Positions 24,241 to 35,730 of a DNA stretch of 64,000 nt are shown here, piece after piece (within the stretch, counting starts at the first letter, position 1; each line of letters opens with the position of its first letter). This stretch comes from Aspidiotus rigidus (Eukaryota; Arthropoda; Insecta; Hemiptera; Diaspididae). Both the position numbers and the translations under genes were made by a program. The notes beneath the pieces were generated by a model that did not search any database, was not told where the DNA came from, and saw nothing but the letters and a program-made list of their open reading frames with translations. The stretch is taken from assembly GCA_035079385.1 (NCBI GenBank), contig JAVHKY010000024.1, positions 6,138,001 through 6,202,000 of the forward strand. Reading direction: 5' to 3'.

Positions 24241-24540
24241 CTTCCCCCCTCCTCAGTTTTGAACGATGACTGTAGCCTGTAAAATCTGGTTTAATGAATG
24301 AAAATATTTGAACATTAAAATTTTTCATGAGTAATCCAATATTGTCAGCCGAGGAAAAGTTTCCGCCACTGAATTAAGTGTTGTACAATTGTGAAAATCA
24401 TTTATTGATGTTGATTGACGATCGGAATTTCAAAGTTGTGCACTTATTACGCAACGTAATGACGCTAGGTAAATTCGGAATTCCATTTTTCAGAAATAAA
24501 ATATTCCGTAGCATCAAATATTTGCTCTAGCCCGTTTGTG

Positions 24541-24935
24541 GTTGAACCATAGGCTTATACATAGAAAAATACGTCATATTTTTTTTCTCTCTAACTAAAA
24601 ATTTTGAATGCGTTCAACCAGTAGTTGAACCATAGGCTTATACATAGAAAAATACGTTATATCTTTTCTTCTCTTTCAACTCATCGGAAAAAATTCTTTC
24701 TCACTCTAACTAATGGTTTTAAATACGTTCAACCAGTAGTTGAACCATACGTTTATACACAGAAAAATACGTCATATCTTTTTTCTCTCTAACTAATGGT
24801 TCTAAATGCGGTCAACCAGTGGTTGAACCATAGGCTTATAAATAGAAAAATACGTCATATCTTTTCCTCTCTTTCAACTTATCGGAAAAAATTCTTTCTC
24901 ACTCTAACTAATGGTTTTAAATACGTTCAACCGAT
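24541..24935. repeat. Two-period tandem repeat (83 + 115 bp)
   Basis: Four units begin with GTTGAACCATA at 24541, 24624, 24739 and 24822, so the spacings are 83, 115 and 83, with a last unit of about 110-115. The longer units carry an extra block with TCGGAAAAAATTCTTTCTC. The effective period is therefore 198 bp. No coding sequence is seen. Confidence 0.9.
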
Positions 24936-25069
24936 CACGATTTTAGATATCATTTTGAGAAATATGGAACAAAGGTTTTAGAATAATAACACGTGCTTAA
25001 AAAGTTTTCGAACCATTGGAGTAGACATGGAAAAATCTATAAAATTATGGGTAATGAATTTTACTGGGG

Positions 25070-26080
25070 ATCTGCCTTGGTGAAAATGACATACAGTTGA
25101 TTTCCTTGAAAATGCCTGAAATACGAGTAAAATAATGTCTCGATATTTTCTGAACGAATATGCAGTCTGAATTTTTTTTTTTTTTTTGAAGCTCATTTTC
25201 TGTGAAATTGATATAGTTTTTTGATAAAAAGAAACTGGTAGTTATACTGGGTCTTAGTTGAAGAAATAAATGATTTTAGAGAAGAGATGAGAAAATTAGG
25301 AATGACTGTGCCTCCTAAATTAGTATTATAATTCAATTCGCGTGAAATAATCACATTATTTCTTTTTTGTGAAAGTTTCCTGAACGATTATGCACTCTAG
25401 AAAAATGATGAAAAGTAATTGAAGGATTTCTAGTTGGGTTGGATTGTAAAAGAGAAATAAAAACCTCTGGGTTGAAGACCAGTTAGGTAGATTTTTGAGG
25501 TGCGTTTTTTGTGAAAGTGATATCAATTTCTGGACAGATTGGTGATTAACATCCATTACATATTACAATACTTGGAAAAGTCCATAGGGTGATAAATTTT
25601 ACTATGTACCTACTTTGGATAATGAAGCACAGGTAATTACCCTAAAAATTGCCTGAAATACGTGTAAATAATCACTTTATTTTTATATGAACGTGTCCTG
25701 AACGTTTCTAAGCTCTAAAAATACTGGGTAAAAATAATTGAAGGATTTATAGTTGGATTGGGCTGTAAAAGAGAAGAAGTAGTAGTAATAGGGGTCTTGG
25801 ATAGATTTCACTAGGTACCTACCTTGGATAATGAAGTACAGGTGATTTTCTATAAAAAATGCCTGAAATACAGGTAAAATAATCACATTATTTTTGTCTG
25901 CACGTTTTAATGAAATACAGGTGATTTCTCTAAAAATGTCTTAAATACAAGTAAAATAATCACATTATTTTTGCTGAACGATTACGCACTCTAAAAATAC
26001 TGCGTAAAATAATTGAAGGATTTTCTAGCTGGATTGGGTTGTAAAAGAGTAGAATGGTAGTAATACAGGTCTCTGGGTTA
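25070..26080. repeat. Degenerate tandem repeat field
   Basis: Irregular repeats, a few hundred bases apart, share phrases such as TGCCTGAAATAC, AATAATCACATTATTT, TGAACGATTATGCACTCT, AATTGAAGGATTT and GGGTTGTAAAAGAG. Units differ by indels and one part is re-duplicated near 25900-25960. No gene is seen. It abuts the Penelope-like remnant. Confidence 0.8.
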
Positions 26081-26089
26081 GAGACCCGG

Positions 26090-26660
26090 TATTACTACTT
26101 ATGACACCTTGTTCCGTGTACTTATTGGCTATGACATGCTGGGTTGTGATTGGTTCACTCTGTTGACCAATTGTTACAGTATTTACTAAACAATGACCTC
26201 CTATTTTCTTTCTCCCTCGATGTCTCGTACTCCTTCTGCCTGATGTTAAACTTTCTCCCAGTCTTACCAAAGTAGATATCTTTACACTGCTCACAACTGA
26301 GCGTGTACACTCCGCTTGCTGTCCTTTTCTTCTGTCTGGTCATTGCTGTTTCTCTTCACCATGAGTGGGTTATTATGGATGCCCGCATTCACATCATAAC
26401 CGGTGAACACCTTCATCACTTTGTTTGTGTACTTTCCTATGTAATAATGATATCGATCCAGAGTACTCTCTCGTCGGGCCATCGTAAGTTCCCTTCTTGG
26501 CTTCCATTTTCCAAAAGACTCCCTCCACCGCACCTCTGTGGTAGACGTTGGGTTCCGCGATCTGCTTCATAATCTCGATTTCTTTCCTCCTCTCTTCATT
26601 GTTCTTCAGGACACAAATTGCTCGATAGTAGTAGTTCTGGATTGCCACGAACTTGTGCCC
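26090..26660 (-). pseudogene. Penelope-like retroelement C-terminus with GIY-YIG nuclease remnant
   Basis: Three overlapping minus-strand frames carry pieces of one protein. Around 26394-26648 is a helix-rich segment (QNYYYRAICVLKNNEERRKEIE). Next comes a linker resembling the Penelope C-terminal region. At 26155-26343 is SGVYTLSCEQCKDIYFGKTG, which matches the GIY-YIG pattern with a CxxC insertion and the YxGxTGR-type motif typical of Penelope-like elements. Frameshifts and stops separate the pieces, and no reverse transcriptase domain was recognised upstream. GIY-YIG nucleases nick the target for integration in this class. Non-functional remnant. Confidence 0.75.
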
Positions 26661-26802
26661 GTGGGTGGTACAAATGAGATTAAAGCTAGCAGAGGGGGAC
26701 TGCTCTCTCCTTGTTCTCCAGCATCAATGCTCTTGGTGATTCACAAGTTGATATCTGTATCCTGTTATTGCCAGTGAACGATGCGTTAGCATTTTATTGG
26801 AA

Positions 26803-27138
26803 TCAATGACGAACAGTGGTTGATATGAGGGTACCCTCATTGCATTTCTCAACGGCAAAGTAACGATCAGCTCCGAGTGCCGTGATTTTGTTCTCTTTGA
26901 AAATCAATACTATATCGTCTTCAGAGAGTAGTGGCTTGTCATCCCACAGTCTTATTTGCGATGGCCAGAAAAGTGAGTCTCGTCGATTTAATTGAATTGG
27001 TTTATCTTTAGTACCAATCATCTTTAGCTTCCTGGCCAAGTCAGCGCATACGACCTTCGGAGACCTGGGTATCGACCGGAAATTGACATGGTACCCCGGG
27101 AAGAAATGCAACTGGTTATCAACAAAATTTCCTTTCAT
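26803..27138 (-). CDS. Unrecognised 111-residue ORF
   Basis: Open frame just upstream of the Penelope-like remnant, on the same strand. It includes IPRSPKVVCADLARKL and LFWPSQIRLWDDKPLLSEDD. The composition looks protein-like (balanced charged and hydrophobic residues) rather than random AT-rich translation. I do not recognise the family. It could be the N-terminal part of the same or another mobile element, or a decayed host exon. There is no evidence that it is expressed. Confidence 0.2.
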   Translation of the reverse strand: MKGNFVDNQLHFFPGYHVNFRSIPRSPKVVCADLARKLKMIGTKDKPIQLNRRDSLFWPSQIRLWDDKPLLSEDDIVLIFKENKITALGADRYFAVEKCNEGTLISTTVRH

Positions 27139-27139
27139 C

Positions 27140-28580
27140 TCGTCTCGATTTCGCTCTCTTATTATCTTAATCTACTCTTCTTCAAGGCTAGCCTCCAAAA
27201 CCTTTCTACTCCTTCTGTTTGCGTCATCTCTACCAAACCTCAATATTCAAAATCTGAAGATTACCCTTCCCAATTCTCACGCTTTGCCCTGATTGTGAAT
27301 CACAAGGAGGACAAAGAGTCCCGAGAACTAGATCAGTCACAACATCAAAGGTTCAAAATCATAAAACTTTCAAAGCGACGCTTGAATTCTCAACGTTGAC
27401 CATTATACGTACGAGTATTCTGTTGTATTGAATAAAAGATCAGTTTTAAAGACGACTCGTATAAACATTGTCTATTCGGAAGCGTAAATTATACCATTTG
27501 TAAAGACGCTGCCGCCTTGTATCAAATGTAAGTAACTCGCATAATAGTTTTATCTCCGAGCGTAGAACTGATTTAAGATCCTTCTATTCATTCAATATTT
27601 AATTAAGAAGTAGATATCATCGGTACACATTCGGCAGCTCTAAAATCATCGTATTCGCTCTTCATCGTAGTCATAATATTGAAACTCTTCAGTAACAGGA
27701 TCGTTAATATTCTACCGTACTACTCAATATCAATCTGTCTCACTCTTCATCTAGGCACCGAGTACACGTCAAAGTTGAACTAGTATATACACGTTACAAT
27801 AAACCGGTTAGAAGAGAGTGCGGTAATCCGCGAGACTTTTTTTTTCAGGGGCAACATCGTACAGAAGTCCCTAGACTTTTTGGCAGAGGAAAAATATTGT
27901 TTTATCCCCAAAAAGAATGAAATGATTAGCGTGAGTTATATCGGTGACCGTAAAAACAATGACGTTAGTATATTTTTTCCGACTTCTTATAGCAATGTAA
28001 CCGGTTCAAGACGAAGTTGTTATTTTACCTGGAATGACAGCTGGGAAATATATACTACTAGCAGTCGTGATCATTTCTTTAAATGACTCATCATGATGTA
28101 GACGAAAGGAAGACGTTCGAGCTTCGTGTCACGACCAATAACGCTGCTACTAAGACCGCGTTTTCCCTCTCGAGTCCTGCTCTCTTAGAGGGAGAAGAGA
28201 ACGAAAGAGAGAGAGAGAGAGAGGGTAGAAAGAGCAAATGATCGAATACATGTTTGAGAGAAGGAGAGTTATATTCATATATATTGTATATTTCCAGCTC
28301 TTCCAGCAGAAACGGATATGAGTGAGCATTATTTTCCATTATATATTATTTATTATCGTAATCGTTATCATTAACAAACACACAGAAGGCTTAACAAAAT
28401 ACGTTTCACTAAATTAAACAACTACATAGTACTACTCTTTTCCTCATTTCTTCTTTGTGTCTTGGTACTGTATACTGTGTATGTACAAACATTCTAGCGC
28501 GTCGTCTACTTTTCTCGCTTAATGATTTTCGACGTATAAATAAATAATAGAAGACAAGCGCGCGAGTTTCTTTCATTGTT
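27140..28580. other. Spacer
   Basis: A GA-rich stretch near 28190-28230. No domain in the short frames. Nothing else is recognised. Confidence 0.45.
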
Positions 28581-29110
28581 TTCGGATAATGGCAAGTCGT
28601 GTCGTTTTTCGCACTGCTTCAAGAAAGACGACATCAGAACTTTCTAGAGGGATAAAATCTTCATTCCGGATTCCATGGAATCTTTTCATCTGTAAGGGTT
28701 GCATCCATTGTTGTATGGGGGGGGGGGCTCCTTTAAAAACAGAAGACCGGGCACCGTCTGGAGAAACGTGCGACTTGAAGAAAATTTTGACTTTCGAGCT
28801 ACGACAGGAGGGGCACTTGAAAAAATTTTGACTTTTTAGCCATATATGACAAGAGGAGAGGAGGGCGTAAGTTTAGATTATTGAGGTACATCATAAAGAG
28901 TTAGTATATTACATCTGATAGAGCTCCATATAATGGCAGGAAATATAATCAATGTATCGATGATCATTTGGAGCATAAACAAAAGATGAAAATCCATACA
29001 AAAAGCTCCCGTAAAATAGGTTCCCTGTTTGCCTCGATTATCTCAGTTAACGAAGGCAAAGCCGAGCAGCTAACAAAGTGGGCTGCGAGTTTTTCGAATT
29101 ATCAGTCACA
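28580..29110. repeat. Composite dispersed repeat, short copy
   Basis: G-run (about 28717-28727), minisatellite-like units (28775-28865), and AATAGGTTCCCTGTTTGCCTC followed by CTCAGTTAACGAAGGC (29015-29060), the reverse complement of the module at 50360-50400. Confidence 0.6.
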
Positions 29111-32104
29111 CCATCCTTACTGATTATATTTTTGACGTAACAGTCATATTCATATTGCAAGAATAATATTAAAATAATGATGAAACACGAGTATGACTGA
29201 GGTATTAGAACGGTGAGAAATTGAAAGGATTATTGATGAGTTGTAGGCAAAGGCTCTCCAATCTAAAAATTCAAAATAACTATAACATAAAAGAGAACTC
29301 ACGTTGTAGGCGAAATCCTTCGACTACAATAGTAGGACTGGCTGACTGACTGACTAGAATGTAGACTAATGACAAGCCTTACAATCGGACTAGGCTGGTT
29401 CAATATTATATAACTCTAATAAATACACACAGGTTGATCACCAGCGACTGATGTACGAACTGAACTTACTCATTATTTACTCATAGGGCGTTTGCATCAT
29501 TCTTACCACTTCTCAACCGTAATGGATATTCCTCGAAAACACTGGACTTGTTGACATGGAAATGCCTATTTGTGAGGGGGAAGGATGGAGATAAGTAAGG
29601 AAATACTTGGCCGTAATTTTCGACCTACAATTTTCAACCCTTGATGACGTCATAAGCTACATGTGGCCTTGACATACTCTGGGGAGATAGGAGAGTTGAA
29701 AATATGGATGCTTTCTGCCCTACCAGTAACGGCGCACACCACTCTAAATCAGAAGTCCGCGACTCGACCACTCGCTCACCACCGTTGTATCTCAACTTAA
29801 TCTAACTAATGAATGAAGGGCATGAAGGCCACATACCGGAAGCTGTCGCAAACGCGCACCAATGGCATAGAGAGGTGTCCAGAATAGCAACGAGCGATAG
29901 GGTAAATTGACAGAAATTTTTGGATTGGACGTGATCACAAGGGGTTATGGAGGTAGGAGAGTTGAAAACAGACATTCTCATGATCTTCAACTCCAGGTTA
30001 GAGATCCTTAAACTCTTTATTTTTTCATCGGGTTTGTGAACCTCCCGTTGCCCCCGCAGTCTCCAACTCAATCAGTCATGTACAACTCCTCGAATTTTTC
30101 CTTGAATTTATAACAATTTATTTATCCTCTCTCTACAGCTCTCTCTCCTTAAAGCACGTAGTTTTGCAGGACATTTCAAAAGTACCCTTGATGAGATTTC
30201 TCGAGTGTACTCCAACTCATTTGCGATACAATTCCAGCATATTTAGTTTGAAGTCAATTCAAAAACGGCTAACTTGAATTTTCAGATCACAGCATTTCAG
30301 ATTTATGGTCGGGAGAGCTTGACTGAAAATCGACTACAGCTATTGACACAGGTAAGACATCATTCAACAAATCTGACCTTATGTTCACGCGTACATCAGT
30401 TGACTTAGAGTAAGAATCAAGTATTTTCCGATCAAGTTGAGATCGATGAAAACTTGATCGACATACATTTCTCGAGAACCACAAATCGATCGTCGCGGTA
30501 GAACAGCCGATACCATGTTCACCGAAAATTCGCGGAGGTTGACTCAAAATTGATATCATTTGACCCCATTTAGATCTCGAAGAGTCCAGTTTCACGACAC
30601 ATCAACGCAATTCTGGCCAAGAATTCAAACGGCAAAAAGTCTGCCGCAAATCAATAGTCGACGTGGTTCATCCGGAAAGCTTGTAACTTGTAGCCTATTT
30701 GTCGAAACTAAGAGCCCTCTAGATTAGCATTGGCACTTTTCCTGCGAGTTTAAGATTAAGACGAAGCTGCAATGTTTTGAAATGTGCTCTAGGTTTTCTA
30801 GTTTTATTATGCCTCCTTTAATGTATCTCAATCGTCCTTGTGAATTTGTGAGCTTCCTATTTTTTCTGCGGTGCAGCATCGTGAAGTCGATCCACCAAGA
30901 GGATTAGTATTGCTGTCAACGGATAGTAGACCAGGACTGGAATGCGACATGCTACAGTTTCACCGTCAACCGCCTCGTGGCCCACGTTATTAATTCAAAA
31001 CGCGGCGGAACGCTAACGTTGGGTCCAAAACCGCAGATTTGAAAGTCTATGTTGTAACCGAGGTAGAAGGTAATTGGGCGCGCATGATGGGGTCCGTTAC
31101 GACGAATGTTTGGAATATAAAATGAGCTCTACTTCGTCGCGGGTTTGTTCCGCAAATTTTCAAATACTCCGAAACATTATGCGACAAACGTTTCTACCCC
31201 GTTTACGAATATAAAACGCGGGTACTGTATACAGAATATCCCCGTCACCGTTCTCAGCCCGTCATCTCTATTGCCATAGCCGCCTGTTTACTCAGACCTC
31301 CTCGCCGCTCATATCGACGTTCAGCGCATTGTTTGTTAACAGTTCGCATTAACCTTTGCTGTTTTATTCCTTCGCAATCATCGCAACCTCATTCGACACG
31401 CTACCCTGTGACACTCTGCTCATTTGTTCGCACTTTTTTTTTTTTGGTGCGCGACTATTCCACCATCACGAAAATTTCAACGCTCTTCTTCTCTCTCTAT
31501 CGCTCGCATCGCTATCTCACTCCGTCTTGATGCCGCAAAATAGCTTTAATCCGATTAGGTTCCAAAAGCCACAACGTTTACCTTTGGGTCATTTGCATCT
31601 GTTTAATATACGACGACGGAAACGTTTACTTACGGTAAAAATTAACACCCTCGTTTCGCGAGCTCATCTCTCTTGATTTGGAAAACCAGGAGAGTATTTC
31701 TGAAGATTTTTTTTTTTTCGGTACGTTACGTGATATGGTATTGATGGTACTCGTGTGTAGTCGTTTCATTTCCTCGTGATTTATAAATACATATTTTTCC
31801 GTTTCATGATTTTCATACAGAAAAAAAAGAGAGAAAAAAAAACTCTCCATTCCCGGTTATGGATTCCTAACTATGAACTCCTCGGCACACGTTTCTTAGT
31901 TTCTCTTCGGGAAAGGAATCCATTAAGAAACTTTTGCATATCTCAGGAGACTTTTAATAGAAACTGATCAATAATTCTAACATAGGAGCCTTCTAGATAA
32001 GCCCACAAGCTAGCCCAAAATTTCGGCCCACTGATGACACCATGAAGTAAGCGTGACCTTGTCTTATTTCAAGAACAAAAATCAGTTCATTATAAATACC
32101 TGGG
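29110..32104. other. Spacer with repeat scraps
   Basis: TGACGTCA at 29643, repeated GGAGAGTTGAAAA phrases (29690 and 29957), and family C sequence at 30220-30660. The 89-residue minus frame at 29802-30071 and the 102-residue minus frame at 30287-30595 have no recognisable domain. Confidence 0.45.
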
Positions 32105-34700
32105 GCAGACAAAAAAAATGTTCTGAGGGAGCCAAATAAATAAAGATCTTCTTATAGTTGCTTGATCTTGCTACCAATAAGACAAAATAATTTTTTCAGT
32201 GCGAGTAAGATAAGCTAACTATTCTCGATCAAGTCAAGGATTGCTCATAAATTACATCGGGTAGGAGATCAACTTGGACCTGGACTCATAGATTTCCAAT
32301 AGACGGCTGGGGTGGCGGTAAAGTCATTAAAAAGAGTGAACCTTCGATAGCGGTTGAGAGCACAGTAAAGACATCAATCATTTTGAACCTCCTTGTGACG
32401 TCATCAAGCTGGTGACGTCATCACCCTCCATGACCTCATTAGTTTATAACACCATCAGCTTGAATTTGTATGTGTCGTCATCAAGTTTGTGGCGTCATCG
32501 ATATCCGTGACATTATCAATGCGTGACTTCGTCAACATTCCTCTCTTTTTGTAACAAGGAAACTGTTTTATCGGGGGCGAAGCACGGAGCTCGAAAATTT
32601 TCCAAGTCCCCCTTCTATCATATATAGCTTGAGGGTGGGCCCTGTGACGGGGAGTGTCAAAAATCTTCAACTTTAGCTTCGCTAAATCAACAAAATCAAT
32701 GCGCAGTCTACCGGACAAAATCACAATGTTCCGCAGCTGCAAGCTTCGACTCTTCAAGTTTGACGGTCAGCAGCTGTTAGCGCCAATTCCTGCGCGCAAC
32801 TTTAAAAAACACTTAATTGGCCACTAATTTAGAAAAAAGCTTCTATTATAATAAGAAAATCCCAATATCCTTCTTTTTCTCCAACATTCTTTCGCTGTTG
32901 CATCCGCATTCCTTTCGTAATTTGAATATCTTCTTCCGAATTTTCCAGTCGTCATGTCGAATTACATGAATAAAAACGGCTTTGCTATCACTTAGGTATA
33001 TTTTATTATTGCAGTAACGTTTCGCTACCATCGGTAGCATCTTCGGAATAATAAAATATACCTAAGTGATAGCAAAGCCGTTTTTATTCATGTAATTGTT
33101 GTGTCTATCACGGAAAAACGTTTTCAATTTTTAGTCATGTCGAATTGGCAGACTGAAACGTTCGATCAAATGGACACAAATGATGTAAGTTTATCCACAA
33201 AACCTTTTCCTTCTCGTAATCCTAGAAAATTCCTTCATAAGCTTCCTCCATCACTTTACGGCAGATCATCTGAATTGCAACTCGACGCTTTATACAGTTT
33301 GATGATGTCAAAGGTCAACTTTATGACGTCGGAATCTGATGACGTCATGGATCATTTTTTTCTTAAATTCCCCTTCTACTATATATTGCTCCCAAGTCCG
33401 GGCCTGTGATGTCACAATTTGATGATGTCATAGTTCATCTTCGTGACGCCACAATCTACATTTTCCAGATCCCACGTGCTCCTTAACTAAGTCTACCTCC
33501 TACACTTCTATCATATATAGCTCGGAGTTTTACAAGTCCCTCCACCATCGCATGTAGCTCTAAAGTCTGGATCTGTGACGTCACAATTTCATGACGTCAT
33601 AGGTCAGCATTGTGACTTCATAGATCCCCACAAAACAGGTCCCTGTAAACCCTCAATTAACTTCGTTGGAGAACGCGCGTGTTTTTTGTCTTTCAGACTA
33701 ACAGATTTCTGGATCAGGTTGCATGCTACGCTACGCCTAGTTTAAGGCTAGTACAGCCTAACATATGGCTAAAAACTCTAGTATACTTCAGGTCGAGTTT
33801 AAGTTCTACTACATATAAAACTAATTTAGTCTAGAATACTGTATAGCTAGTACGCTGTATTCTAGGCCTAGTTTGAGCTTAGTAGTCTAGTATACTGTAT
33901 AGTATATATGCTAAGCCAGGGGAGTTCAAATGATGTCTGGATCAGGTTCAGGGTAAGTCCCTCAATGGGGGAGGATGAGTATAATCTAATACACTGTATG
34001 CTAAGCCTCGTTTAAGCCTATTACGGGCTAGTATTAGTATAGCGTAGCACAGGCATTGTTCTGAGCTAGGTTTAAAGCTATTATGGCGATTAATGTACTG
34101 TATGCTGAGACTGGGAAATTCGAACTTGGCCTCGCAGATTCTGGCTTCGGTCAAGGGTTCAAAACTATGTCCAGTAGTGGTGGAGAGGGCAACTCGACCT
34201 CGCGGATTTCCATTGATAGAATGCGGTAGGGTGCTGCGCGGTAAAGATATTAAAAATGTCAAACAGACCTCGAAACAAAAAAATTTTCAACTTCAGGCTT
34301 CATTTTACAAGTTAGTAGGACTTGAAGTAATGTCGAGGTCTGAACCTCAAAATGTCGACCTATGAGTCTAACAAGAGGAAAGATTTAGAAAAATTTTAAG
34401 CTATTCAAACCTTTATAGGAGATGAATTTTTACTTCCACGCTCTAGATATGTGAGAGCTAATGAGACTCTGAACCCCTATGAAACAGGTTCCAAGTTAGA
34501 CATACAGTGTATTTGTGCTAATGGGTTTTGGACAAATTTTGAGCTCTGAACCCTCGTCAGAGGACGAATTTACAAAAATTTCATGCTCTAAAATCCTGTA
34601 CAGAGTTGGTGCTCAGAAAATTTATTGGGCTGGAATTATAAGAAGAGATGGCATGGAAAATTTCCTCATAAGACTTGAATAAAATTTGACTATAACGCAA
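32105..34700. repeat. Composite dispersed repeat, copy 3 (most modules present)
   Basis: In order: LINE 3' tail (32105-32165), TTGCTTGATC junction, TGACGTCA array (32385-32530), AACAAGG palindrome variant (about 32560), minisatellite unit (32600-32640), a 50-bp hairpin (32961-33096), a second TGACGTCA array (33300-33630), AACAGGTCCCTGT (about 33636), CTAG-rich repeats (33720-34110) and a CTCGCGGATTTCCATTGAT block (34190-34265). No gene. Confidence 0.8.
32961..33096. repeat. 50-bp-arm fold-back with structured loop
   Basis: 32961-33010 and 33047-33096 are exact reverse complements by eye. The 36-base loop holds its own stem, GCTACC and GGTAGC around ATC. On the minus strand the loop reads CCGAAGA, the stem, then GAAAC. 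Confidence 0.9.
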
Positions 34701-35139
34701 ACCTTTATCCCGTGCAACTGGTCGCCTTAGTCATTATGTGGTTTCTTTCATGACCATGTAAGTTCTTAGAGTTAATCTTGTCGTGTGCGATTAGATTCGC
34801 AACCATTTACTTCTGTGACGTCACCACCAACGAGGGTGCAACATAAAAAGCATCTTTTGAAATGCGATATCTGCTTTCCTAGAAAAGATACTCGTATTTT
34901 AAGACAATCAATAATAGAAAAGGTAAATCTTATAAGTTTATTGTATAAGGCCAAACTTTGATCAACAATTATGAATTCTAGGTATTTTCCCTCAATTGAA
35001 GGTTTTTCTTATCCCTTGAGACTTCCTCAGCAAAGATTCATCCTGGACTATTTTAAATTAATTTTGAGGAACTCACTACTCAATTTGTAAAGATCACGAC
35101 GTTTGTTCGTTTGAGGCTCCCGACAAAGATAGTAGAATG

Positions 35140-35730
35140 TGTATAATAATTGTGTATCTGTCAGAGTATTGCCGAAAATTTCAGCTTCGGCTTTCAGCAT
35201 TTAGAAAAATAATTCAGCTGGCCTAATTCAACTAATTTTTGGCTGGTCAATGTTATGAAAAAATGTGAGTTCAGATGAAACGATCAGGATAATAGGGGCT
35301 TTATCATACTTGTGAAAGGTGCTTATTCTCCAGTTTGTGATCTTTATCGGATGATCGCACTACAGGCTTCTACGCTGAACGGCTGCAACAGCTTAACTGA
35401 ACTGAACCGGAACTCTCTCTTATCTATGTTAAGTCTTTGGCAAAATCGGTATGGTCTATAGAGAGTGGAAGTGTTGAACTTGGAATTCGAACACTTGAGC
35501 AGTGCGTTTTCCTGTTTCGCAAAAATCAGGAGAGTTGAAAAAAAATAATAAACTGAAAATTCAGCTTCTTTAGGCTTTCGGCTTACAAAGACTTGAACAA
35601 AACTGGTTTTGAGCTTCTCTCTTACCAGTAAAAAGTCAGCTGAATTCGTCTCTTGGCTTTCGGTTTTTAGCTAGCTACAATAATCAACTTCTATTGGGCT
35701 ATTTACTTTTTTAAAATTACGCAAAAAAGT
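35140..35730. repeat. Dispersed repeat family B, copy 1
   Basis: Shares long phrases with 56110-56660 in the same orientation: AATTTCAGCTTCGGCTTTC, AGCTGGCCTAAT, GGCTGGTCAAT, GATGAAACGATCAGGA and GCACTACAGGCTTCT. AGCT-rich. No coding domain is recognised. Confidence 0.8.

Noticed and set aside
29700..29790. Possible tRNA or tRNA-derived SINE on the minus strand (GAGCGAGTGGTCGAG)
   Set aside because: It resembles an A box, but no B box (GGTTCGANNCC) or cloverleaf could be found.
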